Source: Streptomyces cucumeris
Lineage (GTDB): Bacteria > Actinomycetota > Actinomycetes > Streptomycetales > Streptomycetaceae
NCBI RefSeq assembly: GCF_024295805.1
Contig: NZ_JANCLX010000009.1
Location: 10,243-58,763, forward strand
Reading direction: 5' to 3'
Length of the DNA stretch: 48,521 nt
Of the stretch, positions 16,136 through 24,258 are shown piece after piece (within the stretch, counting starts at the first letter, position 1; each line of letters starts with the position of its first letter). The notes beneath the pieces were generated by a model. It was given only the letters and a program-made list of their open reading frames with translations, was not told the DNA's origin and ran no database searches. Both the position numbers and the translations under genes were made by a program.

Positions 16136-16363
16136 GCGGATTCCTTCTTGCGCGGGGACCCATCGTCCGATCGGCCTCCCCCGCGATCCTGGAGGTCGAA
16201 GTCCCCCAGGAAGGAGCGAATCGGACATGAGATCCGCCAGTGAACGGCAGGCAGGCGGGAGTTCTTTGTATCACCCGGCGCTGACACGCTCCGGTCCGGT
16301 CTCCGCCTCATCGAACAGCTGAGACCGGCCTGTGACGGGACTGTTGCCGGCAGGCGTCACACG
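16136..16363. other. Gene-free region upstream of the PQQ-like gene
   Basis: This stretch separates the PQQ-like gene start from the ABC-F terminator. It includes 7-bp arms TGTGACG (16331-16337) and CGTCACA (16355-16361). No gene is supported; it presumably carries the PQQ-like gene's promoter. Confidence 0.35.
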
Positions 16364-16395
16364 GCGGGCGCGGTGTCCGGTACCGGACGGCCCGC
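16364..16395 (-). terminator. Terminator of the ABC-F gene
   Basis: The perfect 14-bp palindrome GTCCGGTACCGGAC (16375-16388) is enclosed by GCGGGC / GCCCGC arms. It lies 4 bp beyond the ABC-F stop codon on the minus strand. Confidence 0.6.
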
Positions 16396-16399
16396 CGGA

Positions 16400-18217
16400 T
16401 CAGACGTCGTCGGCCAGCTCCAGCCAGCGGGTCTCCAGGTCCTCGCGCTCCCTGGCCAGCTCCCGCAACTGGGCGTCGAGTTCGGCCACCTTGGTGAAGT
16501 CCGTGGCGTTCTGGGCGATCTGGTCGTGGAGGGTGGACTCCTGCTCGCTGACCCGGTCCAGCCGCCGCTCGATCCGCTGGAGCTCCTTCTTGGCGGCACG
16601 CTGCTCGGCGGCGGACAGACGGCCGTCCGCGGGCTGTTCGGCGGCCTTCTGCCGGGCGGGAGCGGCCGCGGCCGCCTCGGCCTGGACGCGCTGCCGCCGC
16701 TCCAGGTACTCGTCCACACCGCGCGGCAGCATCCGCAGGGCGGCGTCGCCGAGCAGGGCCAGCACCCGGTCGGTGGTGCGCTCGATGAAGTACCGGTCGT
16801 GGCTGATGACCACCAGTGAACCGGGCCAGCCGTCGAGCAGGTCCTCCAACTGGGTCAGGGTCTCGATGTCCAGGTCGTTGGTGGGCTCGTCGAGGAAGAG
16901 CACATTGGGCTCGTCCATCAGCAGCCGCAGGATCTGGAGGCGGCGGCGCTCACCGCCGGACAGATCGCCGACCGGGGTCCACTGCTTCTCCTTGGTGAAC
17001 CCGAACTTCTCGCACAGCTGGGAGGCGGTCATCTCCCGGCCCTTGCCGAGGTCCACCCGCTGCCGGATCTGCTCGACGGCCTCCAGGACCCGCCAGTTGG
17101 GGTCCAGCTCCGCCACTTCCTGGGACAGATAGGCCAGTTTGACGGTCTTGCCGACGTTGATCCGGCCCGCCTCGGGCTGGGACTCACCCTCGGTACGCGC
17201 CGCCTCGGCCAGGGCACGCAGCAGCGAGGTCTTGCCCGCGCCGTTCACGCCCACCAGACCGATCCGGTCCCCCGGCCCCAACTGCCAGGTGAGATGGCGC
17301 AGCAGCACCTTGGGCCCGGCGGTGACGGTCACGTTCTCCAGCTCGAAGACGCTCTTGCCGAGGCGGGAGTTGGCGAACTTCATCAGCTCGGCGCTGTCGC
17401 GCGGCGGCGGTACGTCGGCGATCAGCGCGTTGGCCGCCTCGATCCGGAAGCGCGGTTTGCTGGTGCGGGCCGGGGCGCCGCGGCGCAGCCAGGCCAGCTC
17501 CTTGCGCATCAGGTTCTGCCGCTTGGCCTCCTCGGTCGCGGCGATGCGCTCCCGCTCGGCCCGGGCGAAGACGTAGTCGCTGTAGCCGCCCTCGTACTCG
17601 TGGACCACTCCGCGCTGGACGTCCCACATCCGGGTGCAGACCTGGTCGAGGAACCAGCGGTCGTGGGTGACGACCACCAACGCCGAGCGGCGCGCCCGCA
17701 GATGGGCGGCCAGCCAGGAGATGCCCTCGACGTCGAGGTGGTTGGTGGGCTCGTCCAGGACGATCAGGTCCTGTTCGGCGATGAGGAGTTTGGCCAGCGC
17801 GATCCTGCGGCGCTCACCGCCGGAGAGCGGACCGATGACGGTGTCGAGCCCCTGCGGGAAGGCGGGCAGGTCCAGCCCGCCGAAGAGCCCGGTGAGCACG
17901 TCCCGGATCCGGGCGTCGCCCGCCCACTCGTGATCGGCGAGATCGCCGATCACCTCGTGGCGGACGGTGGCCGCGGGGTCGAGCGAGTCGTGCTGGGTGA
18001 GCACCCCCAGCCGCAGGCCCCCGGAGTGGGTGACCCGGCCGGTGTCGGCGGACTCCAGCTTGGCGAGGATCCGGATGAGAGTGGTCTTGCCGTCGCCGTT
18101 GCGGCCGACGACGCCGATCCGGTCGCCCTCGTTGACTCCGAGGGAGATCCCGTCGAGCAGTGCACGGGTGCCGTACACCTTGCCGACGGCTTCGACGTTG
18201 ACCAGATTGGTGGCCAT
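16400..18217 (-). CDS. ABC-F family ATPase (Uup-like)
   Basis: A soluble 605-residue protein with two ABC ATPase domains and no membrane segment. Domain 1 has Walker A GRNGDGKTT at 38-46 (Asp where Ala or Ser is usual), signature LSGGERRR and Walker B LIVLDEPTNHLD. Domain 2 has GVNGAGKTS, LSGGERRRLQIL and VLFLDEPTNDLD. A charged coiled-coil tail follows the second domain, the Uup type. ABC-F proteins act on the ribosome; some give antibiotic resistance, others assist translation or DNA stability. ATG 18217 has AGGAG 4 bases upstream. Conserved housekeeping surroundings favour a general role. Confidence 0.93.
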   Translation of the reverse strand: MATNLVNVEAVGKVYGTRALLDGISLGVNEGDRIGVVGRNGDGKTTLIRILAKLESADTGRVTHSGGLRLGVLTQHDSLDPAATVRHEVIGDLADHEWAGDARIRDVLTGLFGGLDLPAFPQGLDTVIGPLSGGERRRIALAKLLIAEQDLIVLDEPTNHLDVEGISWLAAHLRARRSALVVVTHDRWFLDQVCTRMWDVQRGVVHEYEGGYSDYVFARAERERIAATEEAKRQNLMRKELAWLRRGAPARTSKPRFRIEAANALIADVPPPRDSAELMKFANSRLGKSVFELENVTVTAGPKVLLRHLTWQLGPGDRIGLVGVNGAGKTSLLRALAEAARTEGESQPEAGRINVGKTVKLAYLSQEVAELDPNWRVLEAVEQIRQRVDLGKGREMTASQLCEKFGFTKEKQWTPVGDLSGGERRRLQILRLLMDEPNVLFLDEPTNDLDIETLTQLEDLLDGWPGSLVVISHDRYFIERTTDRVLALLGDAALRMLPRGVDEYLERRQRVQAEAAAAAPARQKAAEQPADGRLSAAEQRAAKKELQRIERRLDRVSEQESTLHDQIAQNATDFTKVAELDAQLRELAREREDLETRWLELADDV

Positions 18218-18277
18218 CACACTCCTGTACGCGGATCGATCGACGTCCCAGCCTAGTCGCCGCGGACGACCGCCCGC

Positions 18278-19204
18278 TCAGCCGGTCAGCACCGTCGCAC
18301 CGGGCGCCGGGCCGGAGGCCGTCCGCACCGCGCGGCAGGTGCCGGAGGCGGCCAGCGCGGCGGCCACGGCCTGGGCGGCCTCGGCGTCCTTGGCCAGGAA
18401 GGCGCAGGTCGGGCCGGAGCCGGAGACCAGCGAGGCGAGCGCTCCGGCGTCCGCCCCGGCGCACAGCGTCCCGGCGAGCGTGGGGCGCAGGGACAGGGCG
18501 GCGGGCTGGAGGTCATTGGTGACCGCGGCGGCGAGCGCCGCCGGGTCCCCGGTGCGCAGGGCCTCCAGCAGCGCCGGAGAGGGCTCGGGGTCGGGGATGT
18601 CCGCGACGGTGGCGCCGGTGCCGGACGCCTCGCGGAGCCGGTCGCACTCGCGGTAGACGGCGGGGGTGGACAGACCGCCGTCGGCGACCGCGAACACCCA
18701 GTGGAAGGCCGCGCCGGTCTCCAGGGGTTCGAGCAGCTCACCCCGGCCCCGGCCCAGCGCGGCGCCGCCGACCAGGCTGAACGGGACGTCGCTGCCCAGC
18801 TCGGCGCAGATCTCCAGCAGCTCCTCACGGGTGGCGCCGGTGCCCCACAGCGCGTCACACGCGACCAGCGCCCCGGCCGCGTCCGCGCTGCCGCCCGCCA
18901 TGCCCCCGGCGACCGGGATGTCCTTGGCGATGTGGAGGTGGACGGCGGGGTCGACGCCGTGCCGCGCGGCGAGGGCGAGCGCCGCGCGGGCGGCCAGGTT
19001 GTCGTGGTCCTGGGGCACCTGGTGGGCGTCCGAGCCCGCGACGGTGATCCGCAGCGTGTCCGCGGGGGTGGCGGTGACCTCGTCGTAGAGGCCCACCGCG
19101 AGGAAGACATTGGCCAGGTCGTGGAAGCCGTCGGGGCGCAGGCCGCCGACCGCGAGCTGGACGTTGACCTTCGCGGGGACGCGGGCGGTCACGGGGCGGA
19201 TCAC
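18278..19204 (-). CDS. ispE: 4-diphosphocytidyl-2-C-methyl-D-erythritol kinase
   Basis: Phosphorylates CDP-methylerythritol in the MEP route to isoprenoid precursors. The 308-residue GHMP kinase begins with VTARVPAKVNVQLAVGG and carries the ATP loop PVAGGMAGGSADAAGAL and the C-terminal VSGSGPTCAFL. The GTG at 19204 is preferred because GAGGAG lies 10 bases upstream; GTG 19192 is close behind and also possible. rsmA lies upstream on the same strand and the ABC-F gene downstream, the usual actinobacterial order. Confidence 0.94.
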   Translation of the reverse strand: MIRPVTARVPAKVNVQLAVGGLRPDGFHDLANVFLAVGLYDEVTATPADTLRITVAGSDAHQVPQDHDNLAARAALALAARHGVDPAVHLHIAKDIPVAGGMAGGSADAAGALVACDALWGTGATREELLEICAELGSDVPFSLVGGAALGRGRGELLEPLETGAAFHWVFAVADGGLSTPAVYRECDRLREASGTGATVADIPDPEPSPALLEALRTGDPAALAAAVTNDLQPAALSLRPTLAGTLCAGADAGALASLVSGSGPTCAFLAKDAEAAQAVAAALAASGTCRAVRTASGPAPGATVLTG

Positions 19205-19313
19205 GGGTGCGGGACTCCTCGGGGCGCTGCGGTGCGGTGTGCTGCGGTGGTACCGGTGGCCATTGTCCCGCGCCCGCGGAACGGCCCTCGCCGGGGTCCG
19301 GCGCGGGGACGGC

Positions 19314-20183
19314 TCAGCCGGCGGCCGGTCCGTGCTCGGCGATGGCCGCGAAGTCCTCCACGGTGAGCGCCTCCCCGCGGGCCTGGGGCGATATCCCGGC
19401 GGCCGTGAGCGCGGCCTCGGCCGCGGCGGCCGAACCGGCCCAGCCCGCGAGCGCCGCCCGCAGCGTCTTGCGGCGCTGTGCGAAGGCGGCGTCCACGACG
19501 GCGAAGACCTGTTCCCGGGAGGCGGTGGTGCGGAGCGGTTCGGAACGCCGCTCCAGGGAGACCAGCCCGGAGTCCACGTTGGGCGCGGGCCAGAACACAT
19601 TGCGCCCGATCGCGCCCGCGCGCTTGACCCGGGCGTACCAGGCGGCCTTCACCGAGGGCACGCCGTAGACCTTGGACCCCGGGGCCGCGGCGAGCCGGTC
19701 GGCGACCTCGGACTGCACCATGACGAGCGTCCGCTCGATGCTCGGGAAACCGGCGAGCATATGGAGCAGCACCGGCACGGCGACGTTGTACGGGAGGTTG
19801 GCGACCAGCGCGGTCGGGGCGGGCCCGGGGAGCTCGGTGACCCGCAGGGCATCCTGGTGCACCAGCTCGAACCGGTCGGCACGGCCGGGCAGCCGGGCCT
19901 CGACGGTGGCGGGCAGGGCCGCGGCCAGTACGTCGTCGATCTCCACGGCGGTGACCCTGTCGGCGGCCTCCAGCAGGGCGAGGGTCAGCGAGCCCAGTCC
20001 GGGGCCGATCTCGACGACCACGTCGTCGGGCCGGACACCGGCGGTGCGCACGATCCGGCGGACGGTGTTGGCGTCGATGACGAAGTTCTGGCCGCGCTGC
20101 TTGGTGGGGCGTACGCCGAGCCGGGCCGCGAGCGCGCGGACGTCGGCGGGGCCGAGCAGGACATCGGGGTCGGTGGAGCTCAC
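19314..20183 (-). CDS. rsmA: 16S rRNA (adenine1518/1519-N6)-dimethyltransferase
   Basis: Dimethylates two adjacent adenines in the 3' hairpin of 16S rRNA during 30S maturation (also named KsgA). The 289-residue Rossmann methyltransferase begins with the family segment RPTKQRGQNFVIDANTVRRI, followed by SAM motif VVEIGPGLGSLT, VTAVEIDD, and catalytic NLPYN. The C-terminal small helical domain is complete. The GTG start at 20183 has little ribosome-site complementarity. It precedes ispE with a 109-bp gap. Confidence 0.95.
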   Translation of the reverse strand: MSSTDPDVLLGPADVRALAARLGVRPTKQRGQNFVIDANTVRRIVRTAGVRPDDVVVEIGPGLGSLTLALLEAADRVTAVEIDDVLAAALPATVEARLPGRADRFELVHQDALRVTELPGPAPTALVANLPYNVAVPVLLHMLAGFPSIERTLVMVQSEVADRLAAAPGSKVYGVPSVKAAWYARVKRAGAIGRNVFWPAPNVDSGLVSLERRSEPLRTTASREQVFAVVDAAFAQRRKTLRAALAGWAGSAAAAEAALTAAGISPQARGEALTVEDFAAIAEHGPAAG

Positions 20184-20244
20184 CGGGGAAGTCTAGGCCG
20201 ACTTTGCGGTGGCCCGGTCCGGGCTCGGGCTCCGGCGGGAGGAG

Positions 20245-20278
20245 CCGGGGGCACCCCGGGTGGGCGGGGTGCCCCCGG
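20245..20278 (-). terminator. Terminator of the rpf-like gene
   Basis: A perfect 13-bp stem (CCGGGGGCACCCC and complement) with an 8-base loop begins 5 bp past the stop codon of the muralytic gene. Confidence 0.75.
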
Positions 20279-20283
20279 GTGGC

Positions 20284-21507
20284 TCACCGGCGCAGGTTGC
20301 TGCCGCAGTTCGGCCAGGGGCTGGCACCGCGCTGCACATACAGCTTCTTGGCCCGCTGGGTCTGCTCGGAGGCGGGCGCGTCCTGTGGATTGCCGCTGCC
20401 GCCGACGGAGCGCCAGGTCTGCCGGTCCATCTGGTAGAGCCCGCCGTAGCGGCCGCTGGGGTCCACCGCGTCGGCCCGGCCGCCGGACTCGCAGCGCGCC
20501 ACCGCGTCCCAGTTGAGCCCGTTGCCGCCACCGCCGCCACCACCGCCACCACCGCCGGCGCCACCGCCGGGGGGTGTCGCCGGGGGCGGGGCCGCCTGGG
20601 TGCCCACCCGCACGACCTTGGGCACCGGCTCCTTGACCACCTCCGAGCTCAGCTTGTGCGGCCGCTCGCGGACACCGTCGACGGTGCGCACCCGGTAGGT
20701 GGTGCGCACCGAGCCCGGCCGTCCCTGGCGTTCGACGATCTCGGTGCCCCTGGGCACCGTCGGGTCCGCGCGCCGGACGGTGGTGAAGGCCAGCGGCTTG
20801 CGACGGACCTCCTTGTCTCGGGTGATCCGCGTCACCTTCACGGTCTGGCCGTCGCGCGGGAAGCTGCCCTCGGGCGCCGAGGTGGTGTCGTGGCGGCGCA
20901 GGGTGATCCCGGCGTCGTCGAGCGCCTCGCCCACCGTCGCGACGTTGGTGCGCACGGTGTGCTCGCGTCCGTCGGCCGTGAAGGTGACGGTGCGCTCGGT
21001 GCGGACGTCCAGGGCCAGTCCGCGCCGGGAGATCCCGGCGGAGCGCGAGGCGGAGAGGAAGGCGCCGTCGGCGCGCACCCCGAGCTGGTTCAGCGCGCCG
21101 TCGACGGTACCGGCGGTGGTCCACACCTCGCGGCGCCGGCCATCGAGGGTCAGGGCGACCGGGCGGCCGTAGCGCACGGCCACCTCGTCACCGTCCTTGA
21201 GGCTCTGGCCGGGGGCGGGGGCCACGATGTCGTGGCGGCCCACCCGCACCTTCTCCTCGGCCAGCAGTTCGCCGACGTCATCGGCGAAGGTGTGCAGGGT
21301 GCGCCGCTCACCGTCCACGGTGAGGTGCACCGCCTTGTCATGGGCGACGAAGGCGGAGGTGCCTCCGGCGAGAGCGGCGACGACGAGTGCCTGGGGCAGC
21401 AGCCGTCGCATGGGATCGGTCCGGGCGGCTGTGCGTTTGCGCCGGGCGGCACGGCGCGCGACGGCGCGACCGCCCGGGACGGGGTGGCTGTCCTGCGTTC
21501 GGCTCAC
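20284..21507 (-). CDS. Resuscitation-promoting-factor-like secreted muralytic enzyme (DUF348-G5-Rpf)
   Basis: A 407-residue exported cell-wall hydrolase thought to cleave peptidoglycan glycan strands and aid outgrowth of dormant cells or spores. The basic N-terminus and LLPQALVVAALAGGTSAFVA form a signal anchor. Three DUF348 repeats follow, each starting like VHLTVDG, VALTLDG and VTFTADG, then a G5 domain (about 220-300), a polyglycine linker of some eleven residues, and a C-terminal Rpf transglycosylase-like domain with the catalytic Glu in VARCESGG and YGGLYQMDRQTW. GTG 21507 has GGAG 7 bases upstream. The tatD-rpf-rsmA-ispE order is typical of actinobacteria. Confidence 0.93.
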   Translation of the reverse strand: MSRTQDSHPVPGGRAVARRAARRKRTAARTDPMRRLLPQALVVAALAGGTSAFVAHDKAVHLTVDGERRTLHTFADDVGELLAEEKVRVGRHDIVAPAPGQSLKDGDEVAVRYGRPVALTLDGRRREVWTTAGTVDGALNQLGVRADGAFLSASRSAGISRRGLALDVRTERTVTFTADGREHTVRTNVATVGEALDDAGITLRRHDTTSAPEGSFPRDGQTVKVTRITRDKEVRRKPLAFTTVRRADPTVPRGTEIVERQGRPGSVRTTYRVRTVDGVRERPHKLSSEVVKEPVPKVVRVGTQAAPPPATPPGGGAGGGGGGGGGGGNGLNWDAVARCESGGRADAVDPSGRYGGLYQMDRQTWRSVGGSGNPQDAPASEQTQRAKKLYVQRGASPWPNCGSNLRR

Positions 21508-21581
21508 GACCACACTCCACACGTCCGGGGATGGGGCGTATGGGTCCGGGACTGTAGCGGGTGATCGTCACTCTCCAAAGC

Positions 21582-21611
21582 CACATCATCACGCTGTGTC
21601 GTGATGATGTG
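21582..21611. repeat. Perfect 12-bp inverted repeat between tatD and the rpf-like gene
   Basis: CACATCATCACG and its exact complement flank a 6-base loop. It is far less GC-rich than the genome's usual terminators. It lies 16 bp after the tatD stop and 75 bp before the rpf-like start, so it could be the tatD terminator, a leader structure or a regulator site. Confidence 0.7.
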
Positions 21612-21627
21612 AGCCTGGCGTCCGCGG

Positions 21628-22548
21628 TCAGTAACCGAAGGCGCGGGCCGTATTCGCTGCTACGGCGGCCGCGAGCTCGTCCTCGGGGACTCCCTTGACC
21701 TCGGCCATGGCCCGCAGAGTGATCGGAATCAAATACGGAGCGTTGGGCCGTCCGCGGTACGGGGCGGGGGTCAGGAAGGGCGCATCCGTCTCGACCAGGA
21801 CCCGGTCGAGGGGCGCGACGGCGAGGGCGTCGCGGAGCGGCTGGGCGTTCTTGAACGTCATGTTCCCCGCGAAGGACAGGTAATAGCCCCGTTCGGCGCA
21901 CACCTCGGCCATGGCGGCGTCACCCGAGTAGCAGTGGAAGACGACGGTCTCGGGCGTACCCTCCTCCGCCAGGATCCGCAACACGTCGTCATGGGCGTCG
22001 CGGTCATGGATGACCAGCGCCTTGCCGTGGTCCTTGGCGATGCCGATGTGGCGGCGGAAGGAGTACTCCTGGGCGGCCATGCCCTCGGGGCCGGTGCGGA
22101 AGTAGTCCAGACCGGTCTCGCCGACCCCGCGCACCTGGTCCAGCGCGGCCAGCTCATCTATCTCGGCGAGGGCGGCGTCCAGCGCCGCCTGGCCGCCGGG
22201 CTGCCGCGCGCCCTGGCGGGACCAGCCGTCGGGGTCGCCCAGCACGATCCGGGGCGCCTCGTTGGGGTGCAGGGCGACGGTCGCCCACACGCTCTCGTGG
22301 GCGGCGGCGGTCTCCGCCGCCCAGCGGGACCCGGCGACATCACAGCCCACCTGGACGACGGTGGTCACCCCGACGGACGCCGCCTTGGCGAGCGCCTCCT
22401 CGACCGTGCCGGTCTGCATGTCCAGATGGGTGTGGGAGTCGGCCACCGGCACCCGCAGCGGTTCGGGCAGCGGCGGGGGCGCGTCCTTTTCCTTTCGCGC
22501 TCCGTTCGCCTTCTCGTTGCCGCCGGGTGCCGGTCCTGTTTTCGCCAT
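21628..22548 (-). CDS. tatD: TatD-family metal-dependent hydrolase / DNase
   Basis: A 306-residue TIM-barrel hydrolase of the amidohydrolase superfamily, related to TatD nucleases. Metal-ligand motifs are present: ADSHTHLD near the start, GVGETGLDYFR, ALVIHDRDAHDD, VVFHCYSG and LVETDAPFLTP. A lysine- and proline-rich extension of about 30 residues precedes the barrel. It is cytosolic. The pairing with an rpf-type gene downstream is common in actinobacteria. Confidence 0.93.
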   Translation of the reverse strand: MAKTGPAPGGNEKANGARKEKDAPPPLPEPLRVPVADSHTHLDMQTGTVEEALAKAASVGVTTVVQVGCDVAGSRWAAETAAAHESVWATVALHPNEAPRIVLGDPDGWSRQGARQPGGQAALDAALAEIDELAALDQVRGVGETGLDYFRTGPEGMAAQEYSFRRHIGIAKDHGKALVIHDRDAHDDVLRILAEEGTPETVVFHCYSGDAAMAEVCAERGYYLSFAGNMTFKNAQPLRDALAVAPLDRVLVETDAPFLTPAPYRGRPNAPYLIPITLRAMAEVKGVPEDELAAAVAANTARAFGY

Positions 22549-22645
22549 GACGGCGATTCTATGAATGCCGGTGAATGCGCGGTGAATCGCGTCCGGCCGC
22601 TCAGGTGTTCCGTATCGGGCTCATCGGTGCCAGACGGTCCGGTTC

Positions 22646-23104
22646 TCAGGTGCGGTGGTGCTGAAACGGGTGCAGCAGATCCGAGAGGTGCCAGTGATGC
22701 CTGCGGCGCTTGGCGCCGTCCTCGTCCCTCGCCGTCTCCCCCGCCAGGTCACCGGCCTGCGCCGCCGACGCCCCCGAGACGGTGCGGCGCCGCCCGCGCC
22801 GTGCGCCCTCCAGCGCCGACGCGACCTGGCCCGCCCGCATGATGCGCACCAGATGGCCACCGCAGTTGATGCAGTCGGGGCTCGTGAGCGGGGACCGGAC
22901 GCGCGTCCCGTCCGTGAAGTACACGACGAAGGCGCGGCCCTCACCGTCCACATGGTGCTCGATGTCGTACGACCGCTCCCAGCCGTGCCCGCACTTCATA
23001 CAGGCGAAGGCATACGCCTCGTGGGCCACTTCGCCGACCGCCGGGCCGAGAGGGAGGCGGGCCGTCGGCCGGACACCGCTCGGGGTTCCCGCTATATCGC
23101 TCAT
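22646..23104 (-). CDS. Zinc-ribbon protein of unknown function
   Basis: A 152-residue protein with two CxxC pairs, CMKCGHGW near residue 35 and CINCGG near 78, that would bind one zinc. Between them lies YDIEHHVDGEGRAFVVYFTD. The C-terminal part is Arg/Ala-rich and probably disordered, ending in a His-rich segment. ATG 23104 has GAGGAG 5 bases upstream. Genes of this kind lie beside tatD and rsmI in Streptomyces; I do not know a function. Confidence 0.82.
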   Translation of the reverse strand: MSDIAGTPSGVRPTARLPLGPAVGEVAHEAYAFACMKCGHGWERSYDIEHHVDGEGRAFVVYFTDGTRVRSPLTSPDCINCGGHLVRIMRAGQVASALEGARRGRRRTVSGASAAQAGDLAGETARDEDGAKRRRHHWHLSDLLHPFQHHRT

Positions 23105-23277
23105 GGCAGCTCCTCTTGTCGCGCGGGACAAGGGATCCGGGATGGCCCCGCCCGCGCCGTCCCCACCAGTGGACGCCTTTCCGCGCGATACCGCAGCAGC
23201 TCTTCCCCGAGTTTGAGGCAGTTTTGGTGACCGCCTTTGCGAAAGGCCCCGGCGACTGACCCCGCCTTTGCCTTCCG

Positions 23278-24153
23278 CTACCGCCCTTTACCTTCGCGTG
23301 GCCCGTTTCCTGCCGCGTTCTTTGCCGCCACGACGGCGTCGAAGACCTCCCGTTTGGGCACACCCGCCGCCTGGGCGACCGCCGCGATGGCCTCCTTGCG
23401 GCGCTCCCCCGCCTCCTCGCGCACCGCGACCCGCCGGGCCAGCTCCTCGGGACCGGCGTCCTCCGGCCCGGGTGCGGCGGCCCCTTCCACCACCACGGTG
23501 ATCTCGCCGCGCACCCCTTCGGCCGCCCAGGCGGCCAGCTCCCCGAGCGGGCCGCGCCGGACCTCCTCATAGGTCTTGGTCAGCTCCCGGCAGACCGCGG
23601 CGCGCCGGTCGGCGCCGAACACCTCGGCCATGGCGGCCAGGGTGTCGTCCAGCCGGTGCGGGGCCTCGAAGTACACCAGCGTGCGGCGCTCGGCCTCGAC
23701 CTCGCGCAGCCGCCCCAGCCGCTCCCCCGCCTTGCGCGGCAGGAAGCCCTCGAAGCAGAAGCGGTCCACCGGCAGCCCGGAGAGCGCCAGCGCGGTGAGC
23801 ACCGCGGACGGCCCGGGCACCGCGGTGACCTTGATGCCGTGCTCCACGGCGGCGGCGACCAGCCGGTAGCCGGGGTCGGAGACCGAGGGCATCCCGGCGT
23901 CGGTGACCAGCAGCACCCGGGCGCCGCCCGTGAGCGCCTCGACCAGCTCGGGCGTACGGGCCGACTCATTGCCCTCGAAGTAGGACACCACCCGGCCGCC
24001 GGGCGTGACCTCCAGCGCCTGGGTGAGCCGGCGCAGCCGCCGGGTGTCCTCGGCGGCCACCACATCGGCCGCGGCGAGCTCGGCCGCCAGCCGCGGCGGC
24101 GCGTCCGCGGTGTCGCCGATGGGGGTCCCTGCCAGTACGAGCGTTCCAGTCAC
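23278..24153 (-). CDS. rsmI: 16S rRNA (cytidine1402-2'-O)-methyltransferase
   Basis: Methylates the ribose of C1402 in the decoding centre of 16S rRNA. The 291-residue protein shows the tetrapyrrole-methylase fold signature of RsmI: LVLAGTPIGDTADAPPRL, VAAEDTRR, VSYFEGNE, LVTDAGMPSVSDPGYRLV, VPGPSAVLTALALSGLPVD and YFEAPHRL. The GTG at 24153 gives the usual N-terminus MTGTLVLAG and has GAGG 9 bases upstream; ATG 24162 is possible. It is divergent from the protein mannosyltransferase gene. Confidence 0.95.
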   Translation of the reverse strand: MTGTLVLAGTPIGDTADAPPRLAAELAAADVVAAEDTRRLRRLTQALEVTPGGRVVSYFEGNESARTPELVEALTGGARVLLVTDAGMPSVSDPGYRLVAAAVEHGIKVTAVPGPSAVLTALALSGLPVDRFCFEGFLPRKAGERLGRLREVEAERRTLVYFEAPHRLDDTLAAMAEVFGADRRAAVCRELTKTYEEVRRGPLGELAAWAAEGVRGEITVVVEGAAAPGPEDAGPEELARRVAVREEAGERRKEAIAAVAQAAGVPKREVFDAVVAAKNAAGNGPREGKGR

Positions 24154-24243
24154 GCCCACCATCCTCGCAGCCGCGCCGCGCCGCCGTGACGGGGACGACA
24201 GCCCGGCCCACCGCAAGTGGACGCCAGTCACAGTCCGCTTCCT

Positions 24244-24258
24244 TACGATGGCCCGGTG
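24244..24258 (+). promoter_or_regulatory. Possible leaderless -10 box for pmt
   Basis: TACGAT, a typical Streptomyces -10 sequence, lies 6 bases before the pmt GTG, and there is no Shine-Dalgarno. Transcription would start at or next to the start codon. No good -35 box at normal spacing was seen. Confidence 0.4.
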
